Below are positions 52,022-59,403 of a stretch of DNA of 64,000 bases, piece after piece. Position 1 is the stretch's first letter, and every line of letters starts with the position of its first letter. Source of the DNA: Candidatus Nitrosopumilus sp. SW (lineage in GTDB: Archaea > Thermoproteota > Nitrososphaeria > Nitrososphaerales > Nitrosopumilaceae). The notes beneath the pieces were generated by a model that had not been told where the DNA came from, did no database searches, and saw only the letters and a program-made list of their open reading frames with translations. Where the stretch lies: NCBI RefSeq assembly GCF_006740685.1, contig NZ_CP035425.1, positions 163,687-227,686 of the forward strand, given 5' to 3'. Both the position numbers and the translations under genes were made by a program.

Positions 52022-52510
52022 TTAAAATACCAATCCTAACCCAGATACTATTGCAATAGTTTTGAAAGTCTTGCCTGAAACCATAAAAATGAAAAACTTG
52101 GTGAAGTTCATTTTCTTTGCGCCAGCAGATATCAAAATCAAATCACCAACAACCGGAATCCAGGATGCAAAAAATACTGCACCCCAACCAAATTTTTCAA
52201 GGAGTTTATTGTCTTTGTTTTTCTGCTCGACTTTTTTTTGATCTTTCTTTTTCTTGAATTTTGTAAGCAGTGTGTTTCCTCCAAACCCAATAAAATAATT
52301 TAACACCCCACCAATTGTAGAACCTAAAACCAAGGCAATGCCAACTAAAATTTGACTTTCTCCACCTAGAAGTAAAGCTGAAGTCAGAATTTCGGTAGGT
52401 AATGGAATTGCAGTAGCTGACAAAAAAGAATTTAGAAATAATCCAATTATTCCATAATCCTGAAATGTGTTATTGGCTAAAATTTCCTGAAGTTGTTGAT
52501 AAATCTGCAT
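52022..52510 (-). CDS. DedA/VTT-domain membrane protein
   Basis: A 162-residue membrane protein with the DedA features: IPLPTEILTSALLLGG, GGVLNYFIGFGGN (glycine-rich) and FFASWIPVVGDLILISAGAKKMN. A lysine-rich stretch (KKKKDQKKVEQKNKDNK) sits between the two halves in the cytoplasm. Members affect membrane lipid transport and envelope stability. Confidence 0.85.
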   Translation of the reverse strand: MQIYQQLQEILANNTFQDYGIIGLFLNSFLSATAIPLPTEILTSALLLGGESQILVGIALVLGSTIGGVLNYFIGFGGNTLLTKFKKKKDQKKVEQKNKDNKLLEKFGWGAVFFASWIPVVGDLILISAGAKKMNFTKFFIFMVSGKTFKTIAIVSGLGLVF

Positions 52511-52763
52511 AAATAATCCAAAACTCCTACCACAGGGGTATGATTTTAAATCATCTAACTATACCCCCACAACAAAATGCTCTCATTACAATTTGAACGA
52601 TAGGCACGGTAAAAGTAAAAAACGATCAGTTTTGAATATGCATTTTTTGTTGAAATTGAACCGTATCGAATGATATCAAAGGAACTATTATTTTTGGATC
52701 AATACTCTAAGTTCTGCAAATTAGTCCGAAGATATTGTCCTAAATTTTTCATAAATTGTTGAC
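52511..52763. other. Intergenic region without recognised gene
   Basis: AT-rich sequence between the DedA start and the dispersed repeat. I see no open frame with conserved features and no clear hairpin. Confidence 0.5.
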
Positions 52764-52811
52764 TTGCATGCCAAATACTGTTTACATAGTATTGGCCAAG
52801 AAATGATCAAA
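52764..52811 (-). repeat. Dispersed ~49-bp repeat, copy 2
   Basis: Same sequence as 47783-47831 with a few changes. The palindrome reads GCCAAATACT / AGTATTGGC. It follows the stop of the 37-aa gene at 52834 by about 22 bases on the minus strand. Confidence 0.8.
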
Positions 52812-52833
52812 CTAAGAGTTTGAACCTGTCATT

Positions 52834-52947
52834 TCATTCCTCCAAAAATTTATGACATGTGGTACATTCGTATCGATTTTTGTATCCTGGCATCTTGACT
52901 TTAGCATTATGCAAACATGTGTTTTGTGAAATTATTTTAAATACCAA
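52834..52947 (-). CDS. Zinc-binding micro-protein, 37 aa (paralog at 58415)
   Basis: A TTG start leads to CLHNAKVKMPGYKNRYECTTCHKF. The CLH and CTTCH groups form a probable zinc site. The same core, CLHNAKV-x-M-x-GYK-x2-YECT-x-CHKF, appears in the 49-aa gene at 58415, which shows that it is a real family. Confidence 0.65.
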   Translation of the reverse strand: MVFKIISQNTCLHNAKVKMPGYKNRYECTTCHKFLEE

Positions 52948-53007
52948 ATCAAGACACCTTACCGTAATCATGCATTCCAAATTTTTATCCTGTAAGTGGT
53001 GTTATCC

Positions 53008-53541
53008 TTAATCATGAAATTCACTATCCTGTAATTTGTTATAGTCTAACATAATTTTTGGGAGTTTGTCATCAGGATTAAGATGAATTTTGTGTTTTTC
53101 ACAATATTGAAAATAATTTGGCCAATTCTTTTTGGCAGTATCTAGAAAATCCTCTCCAACCATATCATCATACCAATTAATAATGTTCAAACCATAAGCA
53201 AAAAATCGTTCAAGATAGGCAGCAATTCCTTTTGGGATTTTTCCACTACCATCTAAAAAGGCTATTTCATCTACAGTGTTTAGATAATCATTTGCATATC
53301 GCTTACAATCATCTGTAGTTTTAAGAACAGAGTTTTTGTTAAGACGATTTGTCAAATCTTCATGAAATCCTCGAAGTAATTGAGAGTAAGTTGTATTGGT
53401 GCTTTCATGAATGTTTTTCCAAGTAATTACAACCATTACAGCAAGTATCGTTGCAGTTACAGAACTTACAATAATTGCAATTACAGACAAATCAAGAGTT
53501 TGTGGAATTTGCAAAAAAGTATTTTCGAAATTAAACAACAT
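53008..53541 (-). CDS. Membrane protein with single N-terminal helix, 177 aa
   Basis: One hydrophobic helix (LSVIAIIVSSVTATILAVMVVITW) precedes a soluble helical domain (LLRGFHEDLTNRLNKN, YLNTVDEIAFLDG). The ATG at 53541 is preferred over the TTG at 53556. It resembles phage- and plasmid-linked DUF4760-type proteins in plan only. Function unknown. Confidence 0.65.
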   Translation of the reverse strand: MLFNFENTFLQIPQTLDLSVIAIIVSSVTATILAVMVVITWKNIHESTNTTYSQLLRGFHEDLTNRLNKNSVLKTTDDCKRYANDYLNTVDEIAFLDGSGKIPKGIAAYLERFFAYGLNIINWYDDMVGEDFLDTAKKNWPNYFQYCEKHKIHLNPDDKLPKIMLDYNKLQDSEFHD

Positions 53542-53598
53542 GATTTTATCTGTCAATCCACCTGATTAAAACACAGTCATTATGAATTTGAGTCATTT

Positions 53599-53697
53599 TT
53601 ATGGCTCCCAATGACAATCGCAATTACATCCTTTTTGACAATGAACTCTTTTACAATCAGAGCATGTTTTTTGAAAATGGGATGGTATTGTGTTCAT
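53599..53697 (-). CDS. Cys-rich micro-protein, 32 aa
   Basis: CSDCKRVHCQKGCNCDCH gives six cysteines and two histidines within 18 residues. It is probably a metal-binding peptide. It resembles the end of the 44-aa peptide at 19801 (CSCDCH). Confidence 0.6.
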   Translation of the reverse strand: MNTIPSHFQKTCSDCKRVHCQKGCNCDCHWEP

Positions 53698-53776
53698 ATT
53701 ATTAATAGTCGTTTCATCCTAATTAACCTGTGTAATTTAGGAAAGCTCTTTAAGCAAAATAGGCGTAATGACCATA

Positions 53777-53836
53777 TCGTAGTGGTGTGAGTTTGCATAT
53801 CTGTAAGGAAGGACTGAATTAACTACTCAGCTACGA
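53777..53836 (+). ncRNA. Candidate small structured RNA
   Basis: TCGTAG (53777-53782) pairs with CTACGA (53831-53836), and TGAGT (53788-53792) pairs with ACTCA (53825-53829). A TATA-like CTTTAAGCAA begins 29 bases before the stem. The region between 53698 and 53956 holds no other feature I can support. Confidence 0.35.
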
Positions 53837-53956
53837 CAAAGGGTTATCAAAAATTATCTGTATCTTATATGTTAGTATGACCTCTTAATGTATGATAAAA
53901 AATACATTACTAAAACAAGAAAGTGACCACAGTTATCAATTAATTAGCAGTTTCTT

Positions 53957-54142
53957 GTGCAGGAGAAATTAAATTTGTACTGTGCAAATTGTGGAAATCA
54001 GGCAAGTTGGAGGGATCCTATGTGTAACAAATGCAAAAAACAATTGCATCAAGTAAATTGTAAAACAAAGGCATCTGATTGCAAATGTCATCAAATCAAC
54101 GAGCTAGCATGGACACAAAAAAAGACTCCAAATACAATCTAA
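53957..54142 (+). CDS. Zinc-binding protein, 61 aa
   Basis: CANCG, CNKC and then CKTKASDCKCH give two metal sites. The GTG at 53957 is the start. The first knuckle pair resembles a rubredoxin-like zinc ribbon. Function unknown. Confidence 0.7.
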   Translation: MQEKLNLYCANCGNQASWRDPMCNKCKKQLHQVNCKTKASDCKCHQINELAWTQKKTPNTI

Positions 54143-54174
54143 AACAGATTTTATCTAAATATTTTTTAATTAAT

Positions 54175-54309
54175 TTACTGTGAACATTTGCCACATAATG
54201 ATTCACCAATCATGCTGTTTACAGGCTTGAATGTGTTACCACACATTACACAAATGTTTAGCAAAGTTATCCCATTAACGATATTAGGATCTTTTTGTTT
54301 TTCTGTCAA
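54175..54309 (-). CDS. Zinc-ribbon micro-protein, 44 aa
   Basis: CVMCG and CGKC knuckles with 17 residues between them. A TTG start at 54309. It lies 16 bases downstream of the TFB gene on the same strand and could be read through from it. Confidence 0.6.
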   Translation of the reverse strand: MTEKQKDPNIVNGITLLNICVMCGNTFKPVNSMIGESLCGKCSQ

Positions 54310-54325
54310 TTAATCAAGGTCTATG

Positions 54326-55255
54326 TTAGTTGAGTGTTGAAAACAAATCTAACTTTATTTTGAATTCACGAATTCTGGTTCTTATTGAGACAGTGCTGGT
54401 GTTTGCAGCTTTTGCAACTTCTGTTTGTGATTTCAATTCTCCCGTAATCACACATGCTGCATAAATTACAGATGCCGCCAAAATTTCAGGATTTTTACCA
54501 ATGGTAATTCCTGCATCTTGGGCTGCAGTCAAAATTTGTGTTGCTTTACGACTTGTTTTTTCAGATAATTCAAGTTTACTGGTAATCTTGGAGATTGATT
54601 TTATTGGATTTGTTACATTTACTGCAAATTCCAATTCTTTAAACAACATGCGATAAGCCCGTGAGATTTCTTTTCTTTTAATCACAAATTGACTGGCAAT
54701 TTCTGTCAGAGATCTATCATGACCCAAATCTCTACATGCAGCATACAGACATGCCGCTGCAACAGATTTTACGGTTCTTCCACGAATGAGGTTTCTCTTT
54801 ATAGCCTTTCGATAAAACAGAGATGCCCGTTCAACTATGGTATCAGATAGGCCTAATTTTGATTGTACCTTGTCAAATTCAACAAGTGCAAACCTGAGAT
54901 TCTTGTCTGCAGAATTTTTTGTTTGGGATCTAGTATCCCATTTTCGCAATCTTCCAAATGCCTGAACAGTTTTTACAGATAGAGGCTTTCCTACTGAATC
55001 TCGATTCTGTGCACCTATTATTGTGTTCAGTCCCTTATCATGCATTTTAAGTGTCAAACCAGGACCAGTTCTAGCATTATCTGATGGACTCGAGATGAAT
55101 CGACGTTCCATTCCTCGGTATTCTGCATTTTCTGAAATTACAAAACCACAACTTGAACAAATAGTCTCTCCAAGTATTTCATCAGTTACAAATCTAGAGG
55201 CATGACAATAATTACAAAATATTTTTGTTTTTTTAATTGTCGTTGTTATTGTCAA
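54326..55255 (-). CDS. tfb: Transcription initiation factor B (TFB), paralog 1
   Basis: Links TBP at the TATA box with RNA polymerase. The 309-residue protein has an N-terminal zinc ribbon (Cys14, Cys17, Cys33 and Cys36), the B-finger region ERRFISSPSDN, LTLKMHDKGLNTIIG, and two cyclin-like repeats (AAACLYAACRDLG and AASVIYAACVITGE). The start is TTG. Thaumarchaea commonly carry several TFBs; a second lies at 61769. Confidence 0.95.
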   Translation of the reverse strand: MTITTTIKKTKIFCNYCHASRFVTDEILGETICSSCGFVISENAEYRGMERRFISSPSDNARTGPGLTLKMHDKGLNTIIGAQNRDSVGKPLSVKTVQAFGRLRKWDTRSQTKNSADKNLRFALVEFDKVQSKLGLSDTIVERASLFYRKAIKRNLIRGRTVKSVAAACLYAACRDLGHDRSLTEIASQFVIKRKEISRAYRMLFKELEFAVNVTNPIKSISKITSKLELSEKTSRKATQILTAAQDAGITIGKNPEILAASVIYAACVITGELKSQTEVAKAANTSTVSIRTRIREFKIKLDLFSTLN

Positions 55256-55264
55256 AGATTTTTT

Positions 55265-55438
55265 CTAAGCTGAGATAGCAATTTTTTTAGCAATACAATC
55301 AGAATGAATTTCTTTGTCCGTATTAATATTGCAATTGTGGCAAATAAACTCTATTGGCTTTTTACATTCATGACAGTTTTGATATACTTCAAGTCCGTAT
55401 CCACATTTTCTACAAGAGGTTACTTTCATGATTTTCAT
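55265..55438 (-). CDS. Zinc-binding protein, 57 aa
   Basis: CRKCG, CHECKKP and CHNC give three CxxC knuckles, suggesting two zinc sites. The start is probably the ATG at 55438 (or 55429), because a TTTAATAC box lies about 25 bases upstream, which fits a leaderless message. It precedes the TFB gene by nine bases. Confidence 0.65.
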   Translation of the reverse strand: MKIMKVTSCRKCGYGLEVYQNCHECKKPIEFICHNCNINTDKEIHSDCIAKKIAISA

Positions 55439-55480
55439 TATGTGGTTGTTTGTATTAAAGGTGTGTAAAATTAGCACACC

Positions 55481-55693
55481 CTAATGTTCAATTACTTCAT
55501 TAAAATTTTTAATTTCAGAATTAATTTCTTTTAGGATATGATTTTCATCAGGTAATGCATCATGAAATTTTTGAAACACAGAATTATCCATTTTGGATCT
55601 AAAAAACAGAAATTCCAATTCTAATCTTTTCAAACGATTCATTTCTAACAATTCTTTTTCTGTTGTTATTGATGTGGTTAATTGTTGATTCAT
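55481..55693 (-). CDS. Hypothetical helical protein, 70 aa
   Basis: A soluble peptide with a central helix (EMNRLKRLELEFLFFRSKM) and no cysteines. It lies ahead of the zinc protein and TFB on one strand. Function unknown. Confidence 0.6.
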   Translation of the reverse strand: MNQQLTTSITTEKELLEMNRLKRLELEFLFFRSKMDNSVFQKFHDALPDENHILKEINSEIKNFNEVIEH

Positions 55694-55742
55694 TATAATT
55701 TGATAATTAGTAACCCATGTAAAAGATGGGAAAGTTGTAATT

Positions 55743-55838
55743 CTATTTGTCTTTTTTAGAAGCGTCGTCTTTCTTTGGCTCTTCTTTTTTATCGTCGTTG
55801 CCGACTACTATTGTTGGGTTTGTTTCTTTATTTTCCAT
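55743..55838 (-). CDS. Highly charged micro-protein, 31 aa
   Basis: Begins MENKETNPTIVVGNDD and continues in Lys/Glu/Asp. A TATA-like TATATAG lies close upstream. The low complexity makes the call weak. Confidence 0.45.
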   Translation of the reverse strand: MENKETNPTIVVGNDDKKEEPKKDDASKKDK

Positions 55839-55914
55839 ACTATATAGAATATTATGATCAATATATACTTGCGTATTTAAATTTATAGTTATTAAAAAAA
55901 CATATAGAAATTTA

Positions 55915-55938
55915 GGCGTGAAATTAAAAAATTACGCC
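55915..55938. promoter_or_regulatory. Inverted repeat GGCGT...ACGCC upstream of micro-operon I
   Basis: GGCGT (55915-55919) and ACGCC (55934-55938) flank an A/T run with its own AATT/AATT symmetry. The right arm lies next to the TATA box. A regulator site is a possible role. Confidence 0.45.
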
Positions 55939-55954
55939 GGTATATATTATAGAG
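55922..55954 (+). promoter_or_regulatory. Conserved 33-base promoter block of micro-operon I
   Basis: AATTAAAAAATTACGCCGG then TATATATTATAGAG. The same block with five changes is at 59047-59079, on the opposite strand, in front of micro-operon II. The TATATATTA lies about 24 bases before the ATG at 55969. Confidence 0.7.
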
Positions 55955-55968
55955 AAACAAGATAAAGC

Positions 55969-56085
55969 ATGTTCAAAAAAATACTTGAAAAATTGAAATT
56001 TGATTCGTGTAAAGTCAAAACCACAAACGATGTAGATGCATTCAAAGAATCTGAAAAGAAACAAGAAGGCTCAACTAATGAATGA
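55969..56085 (+). CDS. Micro-operon I gene P: leaderless basic peptide, 38 aa
   Basis: MFKKILEKLKFD forms a basic amphipathic start, and DVDAFKESEKK matches gene P of operons III and IV. The TATA-to-ATG spacing indicates a leaderless message. The 3' end overlaps the next gene by 8 bases. Confidence 0.65.
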   Translation: MFKKILEKLKFDSCKVKTTNDVDAFKESEKKQEGSTNE

Positions 56086-56197
56086 TTATGTATGTACCTG
56101 TAATTGTGGTTGCAGGAATTCCACGGGCGAATATATTTGCAAAGATTGCATGGTGAATCTTTGCAAGATTGAAATTAAAGAGATGTTAGTTGCATGA
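56078..56197 (+). CDS. Micro-operon I gene C: Cys-rich peptide, 39 aa
   Basis: CTCNCGC at the start, then CKDC and a further cysteine. It matches the peptide at 58729 (CTCDCKC, YVCNDCMMNLCK). Eight bases of overlap with gene P and one with gene T (TGATG) indicate coupled translation. Confidence 0.7.
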   Translation: MNDYVCTCNCGCRNSTGEYICKDCMVNLCKIEIKEMLVA

Positions 56198-56286
56198 TGA
56201 AACCAAGACATAGATTATCATATTATACATTCTATCTTTTTAGTGTATGTGCAATAGTAGGTCTCACATGGGGATTCTCATTGTGA
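56197..56286 (+). CDS. Micro-operon I gene T: 29-aa membrane peptide
   Basis: One hydrophobic helix after a basic start (MKPRHR). The paralog at 58640 is also exactly 29 residues and keeps the M-x-PR-x-R start, the FY pair and the TW pair. That exact conservation supports a real gene. The orientation is probably N-terminus inside. Confidence 0.7.
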   Translation: MKPRHRLSYYTFYLFSVCAIVGLTWGFSL

Positions 56287-56314
56287 ACGTGTTAACAATA
56301 GAAGGTTTTATGAA

Positions 56315-56539
56315 ATGAAATATCAATGCAAAACATGCAGTTTTCAGTGGGAAGGAACTTCATATACTTTTGACAAAGTACGTGATCATGAAAAAACTCA
56401 TTCAAAAAATAAAACCATTCGTTGTAAGGTCTGTAATGCATCAAAGAATAGTGTTAATGTCAAAAATAATTCAGATGAGAAATGGGAATGTCAAAATTGT
56501 GGCAACATACTTGATATAAATGGCTTAATTAGTTCATAG
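56315..56539 (+). CDS. Micro-operon I gene Z: C2H2 plus zinc-ribbon protein, 74 aa
   Basis: The first half (CKTC...HEKTH) matches the 42-aa C2H2 peptides of operons III and IV. The second half adds CKVC and CQNCG knuckles, so this is a longer member of the family. The ATG at 56315 follows gene T by 28 bases. Confidence 0.75.
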   Translation: MKYQCKTCSFQWEGTSYTFDKVRDHEKTHSKNKTIRCKVCNASKNSVNVKNNSDEKWECQNCGNILDINGLISS

Positions 56540-56615
56540 TAAAATAATTAAAAAGTTGATTTTAAGATTGCAATCTCATGCAACACTCTTTATACTTTGT
56601 ATACATTCTAAATAC

Positions 56616-56705
56616 ATGTCAAATCAACTATATTGTCAAGTATGCCATAAACTCAAATTCCCAAGATTTGAGAAACAGCAAAAATGTGAGTGTAAGACAA
56701 TTTAA
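56616..56705 (+). CDS. Zinc-binding micro-protein, 29 aa
   Basis: MSNQLYCQVCHKLKF is followed by CEC, making a small zinc site (CQVCH...CEC). A TATA-like TTTATAC lies about 27 bases before the ATG, so a leaderless message is likely. It fits better than the longer open frame that covers the same bases. Confidence 0.55.
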   Translation: MSNQLYCQVCHKLKFPRFEKQQKCECKTI

Positions 56706-56857
56706 ACTGGACGATAATTGTTTTTGTAAAATTATGTTTTCTTCCACCATTGGTGTTTATCTTGGATATTATAATGCAAAAATACATGAATTAATTTTTT
56801 AATATTTCTACATACATTAGAATTCATAATCACCATTTCCGTTTTCAAATAAATTGA

Positions 56858-57598
56858 CTAGTTTTCTACCAAGACCTTTTCAATTATTTCAATTTCTATA
56901 TGGTTCAAATGTGTAGAATAAATTTTGGTTTCATAGTTTCGACAAGAGTTTGGCAAGATATCTTTATCAGATCCAACAAGAATGATTTCCATATCAGATT
57001 TTACCAATACTTTGGCTTTATCCAAAATTAGATCTCCTGCACATATATCAAACTGAACCATAAATGTTTCAGAATAGAGTTGTTCTGTTGAGCGAACTTC
57101 TGTGTAAGGTTCTACTGGAATTCGTGAGGAAAGTGTGAGATTTTGTTCGTGAATTTCAATAAATTTATTGTAAATTCTCTCTTTTTTGTCATCTCCCTGA
57201 TAATCCCAAACTTTATCGTTATACAAATCCACACAATCATACAGATAAGTTATGTGAGAATGTTTGTCTTGAAATTGTGCATACTCTAAAATCACATATG
57301 AAGAGTACAGAATATTGCACTGTGTTATTCTTGGATCATTAAATGATTCATCAGGCGTCAAAATGACAGGATCTACAATGACTTTGTCTTTTATCTTATC
57401 TATTGTGATAATGTTATTTTCAATTAAAAATTTTATAGCGTTTAGAAATTCTTGTTCAGATATCATATCTTCTCCAAACCACATGGCAGTATTTTTTATC
57501 CATGAAGGGACAGACTCTGCATACGAATAAGAGCTAAAGACTCCCATCAACAACATTACGGTAGGAATCAAGACAAGAATTTTTTTCAATTTAGACAT
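56858..57598 (-). CDS. Secreted protein with short N-terminal WxKNTA-type module
   Basis: A 246-residue exported protein with signal peptide (ILVLIPTVMLLMGVFSSYSYA) and the segment SVPSWIKNTAMWFGEDMISEQEF, the same small module found in the metalloprotease at 2463 (EWVKRTLELW...EISNEEF). The rest has several cysteines and no enzyme motif. The ATG at 57598 follows the PEFG-tail gene by 10 bases. Confidence 0.8.
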   Translation of the reverse strand: MSKLKKILVLIPTVMLLMGVFSSYSYAESVPSWIKNTAMWFGEDMISEQEFLNAIKFLIENNIITIDKIKDKVIVDPVILTPDESFNDPRITQCNILYSSYVILEYAQFQDKHSHITYLYDCVDLYNDKVWDYQGDDKKERIYNKFIEIHEQNLTLSSRIPVEPYTEVRSTEQLYSETFMVQFDICAGDLILDKAKVLVKSDMEIILVGSDKDILPNSCRNYETKIYSTHLNHIEIEIIEKVLVEN

Positions 57599-57608
57599 TC
57601 TTTTCTTC

Positions 57609-58283
57609 CTAACTTGAGGTAAATGATTTGAACACCATTTTGTTTTTGGCACCAATTACAATTACACTTGTGATTGAAACAACTAGGATCATCATTGCAA
57701 TTGTCCCAAATTCAGGAACTATGTTAATGTCAATAGATTCTCCATCTAACGCAGTTAAGGAATTATCTCCAATCGGATGTAATGTGATGGTAATACTCAC
57801 ATTATCATTACTAGGTAATGCTTGTGTAAGATGGTTACGAATACCTATTTGTTGATTTATCATTGTTTCGTACAAAATGACTTCATTATTTTGAGATGCT
57901 AAAATATCATAGTTTACATCGGTTAATTCTTGTCCATTCTTATCAGTAAACCTTACATTAATTGTCATATGTTCACGCTCTACAGGTTCTGAAGCTGTAA
58001 CAAATATCCAAACAGACCCATCATCAGAAATAGTCTGAGTTTTTATCATAGAGCCAAGATGATTTGCACCAATACTCAATTCAGCCTTTGGACTAACTGG
58101 CTCTTCTGCAAATGCAAATGTGTGAAAATTAGTAGCAGCAAATATTGTTACAAGTAATATTGAAAAGCATAGAAGTTTTTGTCTTGGATTCAGATTCCAA
58201 GTGCAACCTGAATTATTCAAATAACGAGTCCTGAGGGATTTGGATTCACTGCCGTTAATTGAACCAAATTCAAAAAAAATCAT
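57609..58283 (-). CDS. Secreted protein with PEFG-type C-terminal sorting signal
   Basis: A 224-residue protein with an N-terminal signal helix (LLCFSILLVTIFAATNF) and the thaumarchaeal PEFG-CTERM plan at the end: VPEFGTIAMMILVVSITSVIVIG followed by lysines. Such proteins are thought to be processed by an archaeosortase and anchored to the surface. A TTTAATAG box about 25 bases upstream supports the ATG at 58283. An operon with the 246-residue secreted protein is likely. Confidence 0.85.
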   Translation of the reverse strand: MIFFEFGSINGSESKSLRTRYLNNSGCTWNLNPRQKLLCFSILLVTIFAATNFHTFAFAEEPVSPKAELSIGANHLGSMIKTQTISDDGSVWIFVTASEPVEREHMTINVRFTDKNGQELTDVNYDILASQNNEVILYETMINQQIGIRNHLTQALPSNDNVSITITLHPIGDNSLTALDGESIDINIVPEFGTIAMMILVVSITSVIVIGAKNKMVFKSFTSS

Positions 58284-58414
58284 TCGTGTTTACTACGCTT
58301 ATCTTACTATTAAAGAGTCCTTTTAGAAGTTACACGCCAAAAGAAGATCATATGAAATGTTTTTTGTGTTAAATCAAAAATAATCTTTTGAAAAAATTAG
58401 TCTACACACAAAAT

Positions 58415-58564
58415 TTAACTCAAAATTCCAATTTTATTATTTTTTAGTATTGTTACAGGAATGAATTTGTGACATTGTGTGCATTCATACAAATCCTTGT
58501 ATCCGGCCATCAAGACTTTAGCATTATGTAGACATGTATCTTGGGAAAATATCCTATAAGCCAC
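58415..58564 (-). CDS. Zinc-binding micro-protein, 49 aa (paralog at 52834)
   Basis: GTG start; CLHNAKVLMAGYKDLYECTQCHKF is the shared core, and a longer C-terminus follows. See the 52834 entry. Its start lies 75 bases downstream of micro-operon II on the same strand, so it could be read through. Confidence 0.65.
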   Translation of the reverse strand: MAYRIFSQDTCLHNAKVLMAGYKDLYECTQCHKFIPVTILKNNKIGILS

Positions 58565-58639
58565 TATCGCTATTCCCTAGTGTGATGACATCGGTGATCA
58601 AATTTATTGAATGTGAATGGTATACATTTGAATATTTTC

Positions 58640-58729
58640 TCATAGTGTAGATATCCATGTAACAACAACAACTGCACTTATGCTGGAAAAATAGAATCCA
58701 TATGCTATAATCCTATTCCTGGGATTCAT
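58640..58729 (-). CDS. Micro-operon II gene T: 29-aa membrane peptide
   Basis: MNPRNR start and one hydrophobic helix; exact-length paralog of 56197. It starts one base inside the stop of gene C (TAATG). Confidence 0.7.
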   Translation of the reverse strand: MNPRNRIIAYGFYFSSISAVVVVTWISTL

Positions 58730-58851
58730 TATGCAGCCACCACCGGTATCTTGAGTTTAATCTTACAAAGATTCATCATGCAATCATTGCAGACATATTC
58801 CCCAGTAAGATTACTGCATTTACAGTCACATGTACAGGTATAATTATTCAT
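58729..58851 (-). CDS. Micro-operon II gene C: Cys-rich peptide, 40 aa
   Basis: CTCDCKC and CNDC with a further cysteine. A paralog of the peptide at 56078. It overlaps its neighbours by one base on both sides. Confidence 0.7.
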   Translation of the reverse strand: MNNYTCTCDCKCSNLTGEYVCNDCMMNLCKIKLKIPVVAA

Positions 58852-58970
58852 TATACTTGCTTCTTCCATACATTGCACGCAGGACATCTGTTTGTTAACT
58901 TGTCTACCATTTTTTTCAGAAATACATTACCACAATTATCACAAGACATTAGATCATTAATTACAATCAA
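58851..58970 (-). CDS. Micro-operon II gene R: zinc ribbon, 39 aa
   Basis: CDNCG and CPACN knuckles, the same family as 49377 and 63246 with LTNRCPACNVWKK kept exactly. The TTG at 58970 is the start. Confidence 0.7.
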   Translation of the reverse strand: MIVINDLMSCDNCGNVFLKKMVDKLTNRCPACNVWKKQV

Positions 58971-58974
58971 TTTC

Positions 58975-59031
58975 TTACGCTATAATCCCACAACATACGT
59001 TGTTTTGTTTTTGAATTAATTTTTTAAACAT
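58975..59031 (-). CDS. Micro-operon II gene P: short basic peptide, 18 aa
   Basis: MFKKLIQKQNN, then CCGIIA. It has the MFKK start of operon I gene P and lies the same distance (about 25 bases) from the shared promoter block, but it is much shorter. It may be a decayed or minimal version. Confidence 0.45.
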   Translation of the reverse strand: MFKKLIQKQNNVCCGIIA

Positions 59032-59042
59032 ACTATAGATAG

Positions 59043-59100
59043 TTGGTCTGTGATATATACCCGCGTAATTTTTTGAATTCATCAAAAGAGTTCAGACCAA
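59043..59100 (-). promoter_or_regulatory. Promoter of micro-operon II with flanking inverted repeat
   Basis: The 33-base block (59047-59079, minus strand) matches that of operon I. It is enclosed by TTGGTCTG (59043-59050) and CAGACCAA (59093-59100), a perfect 8-bp inverted repeat, which could be an operator. Confidence 0.55.
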
Positions 59101-59403
59101 GTCAAGATTTTGTTTTTCTTACTGTTTTTACAACAAAATCAAACAGATGTTCAGATTATACACAATACGTTCATGTATTAGTATGACATTGTTACATTAT
59201 GGTATACTCTAACGCAATGTATTTTGCATTAAAATTTGACAGATTATCCAAAGGCATATTCTCAAATTTCAATTTTAAAAAAATAAAAATGAACATTACA
59301 TCAAAATAAAATCAAAAATTGATTAAATCTACAATCTAGATGATTAGTGTGTGTAATTGATAGTGATTATCAAGACTTAATAGCATTTTGAACAAACAAA
59401 AGC
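59101..59403. other. Intergenic region without recognised gene
   Basis: AT-rich and free of long open frames with conserved features. It probably holds the promoter for the 124-aa gene. Confidence 0.5.

Noticed and set aside
56578-56802. 74-residue open frame
   Set aside because: No family features. The overlapping 29-aa frame at 56616 has a zinc motif and a better promoter distance.
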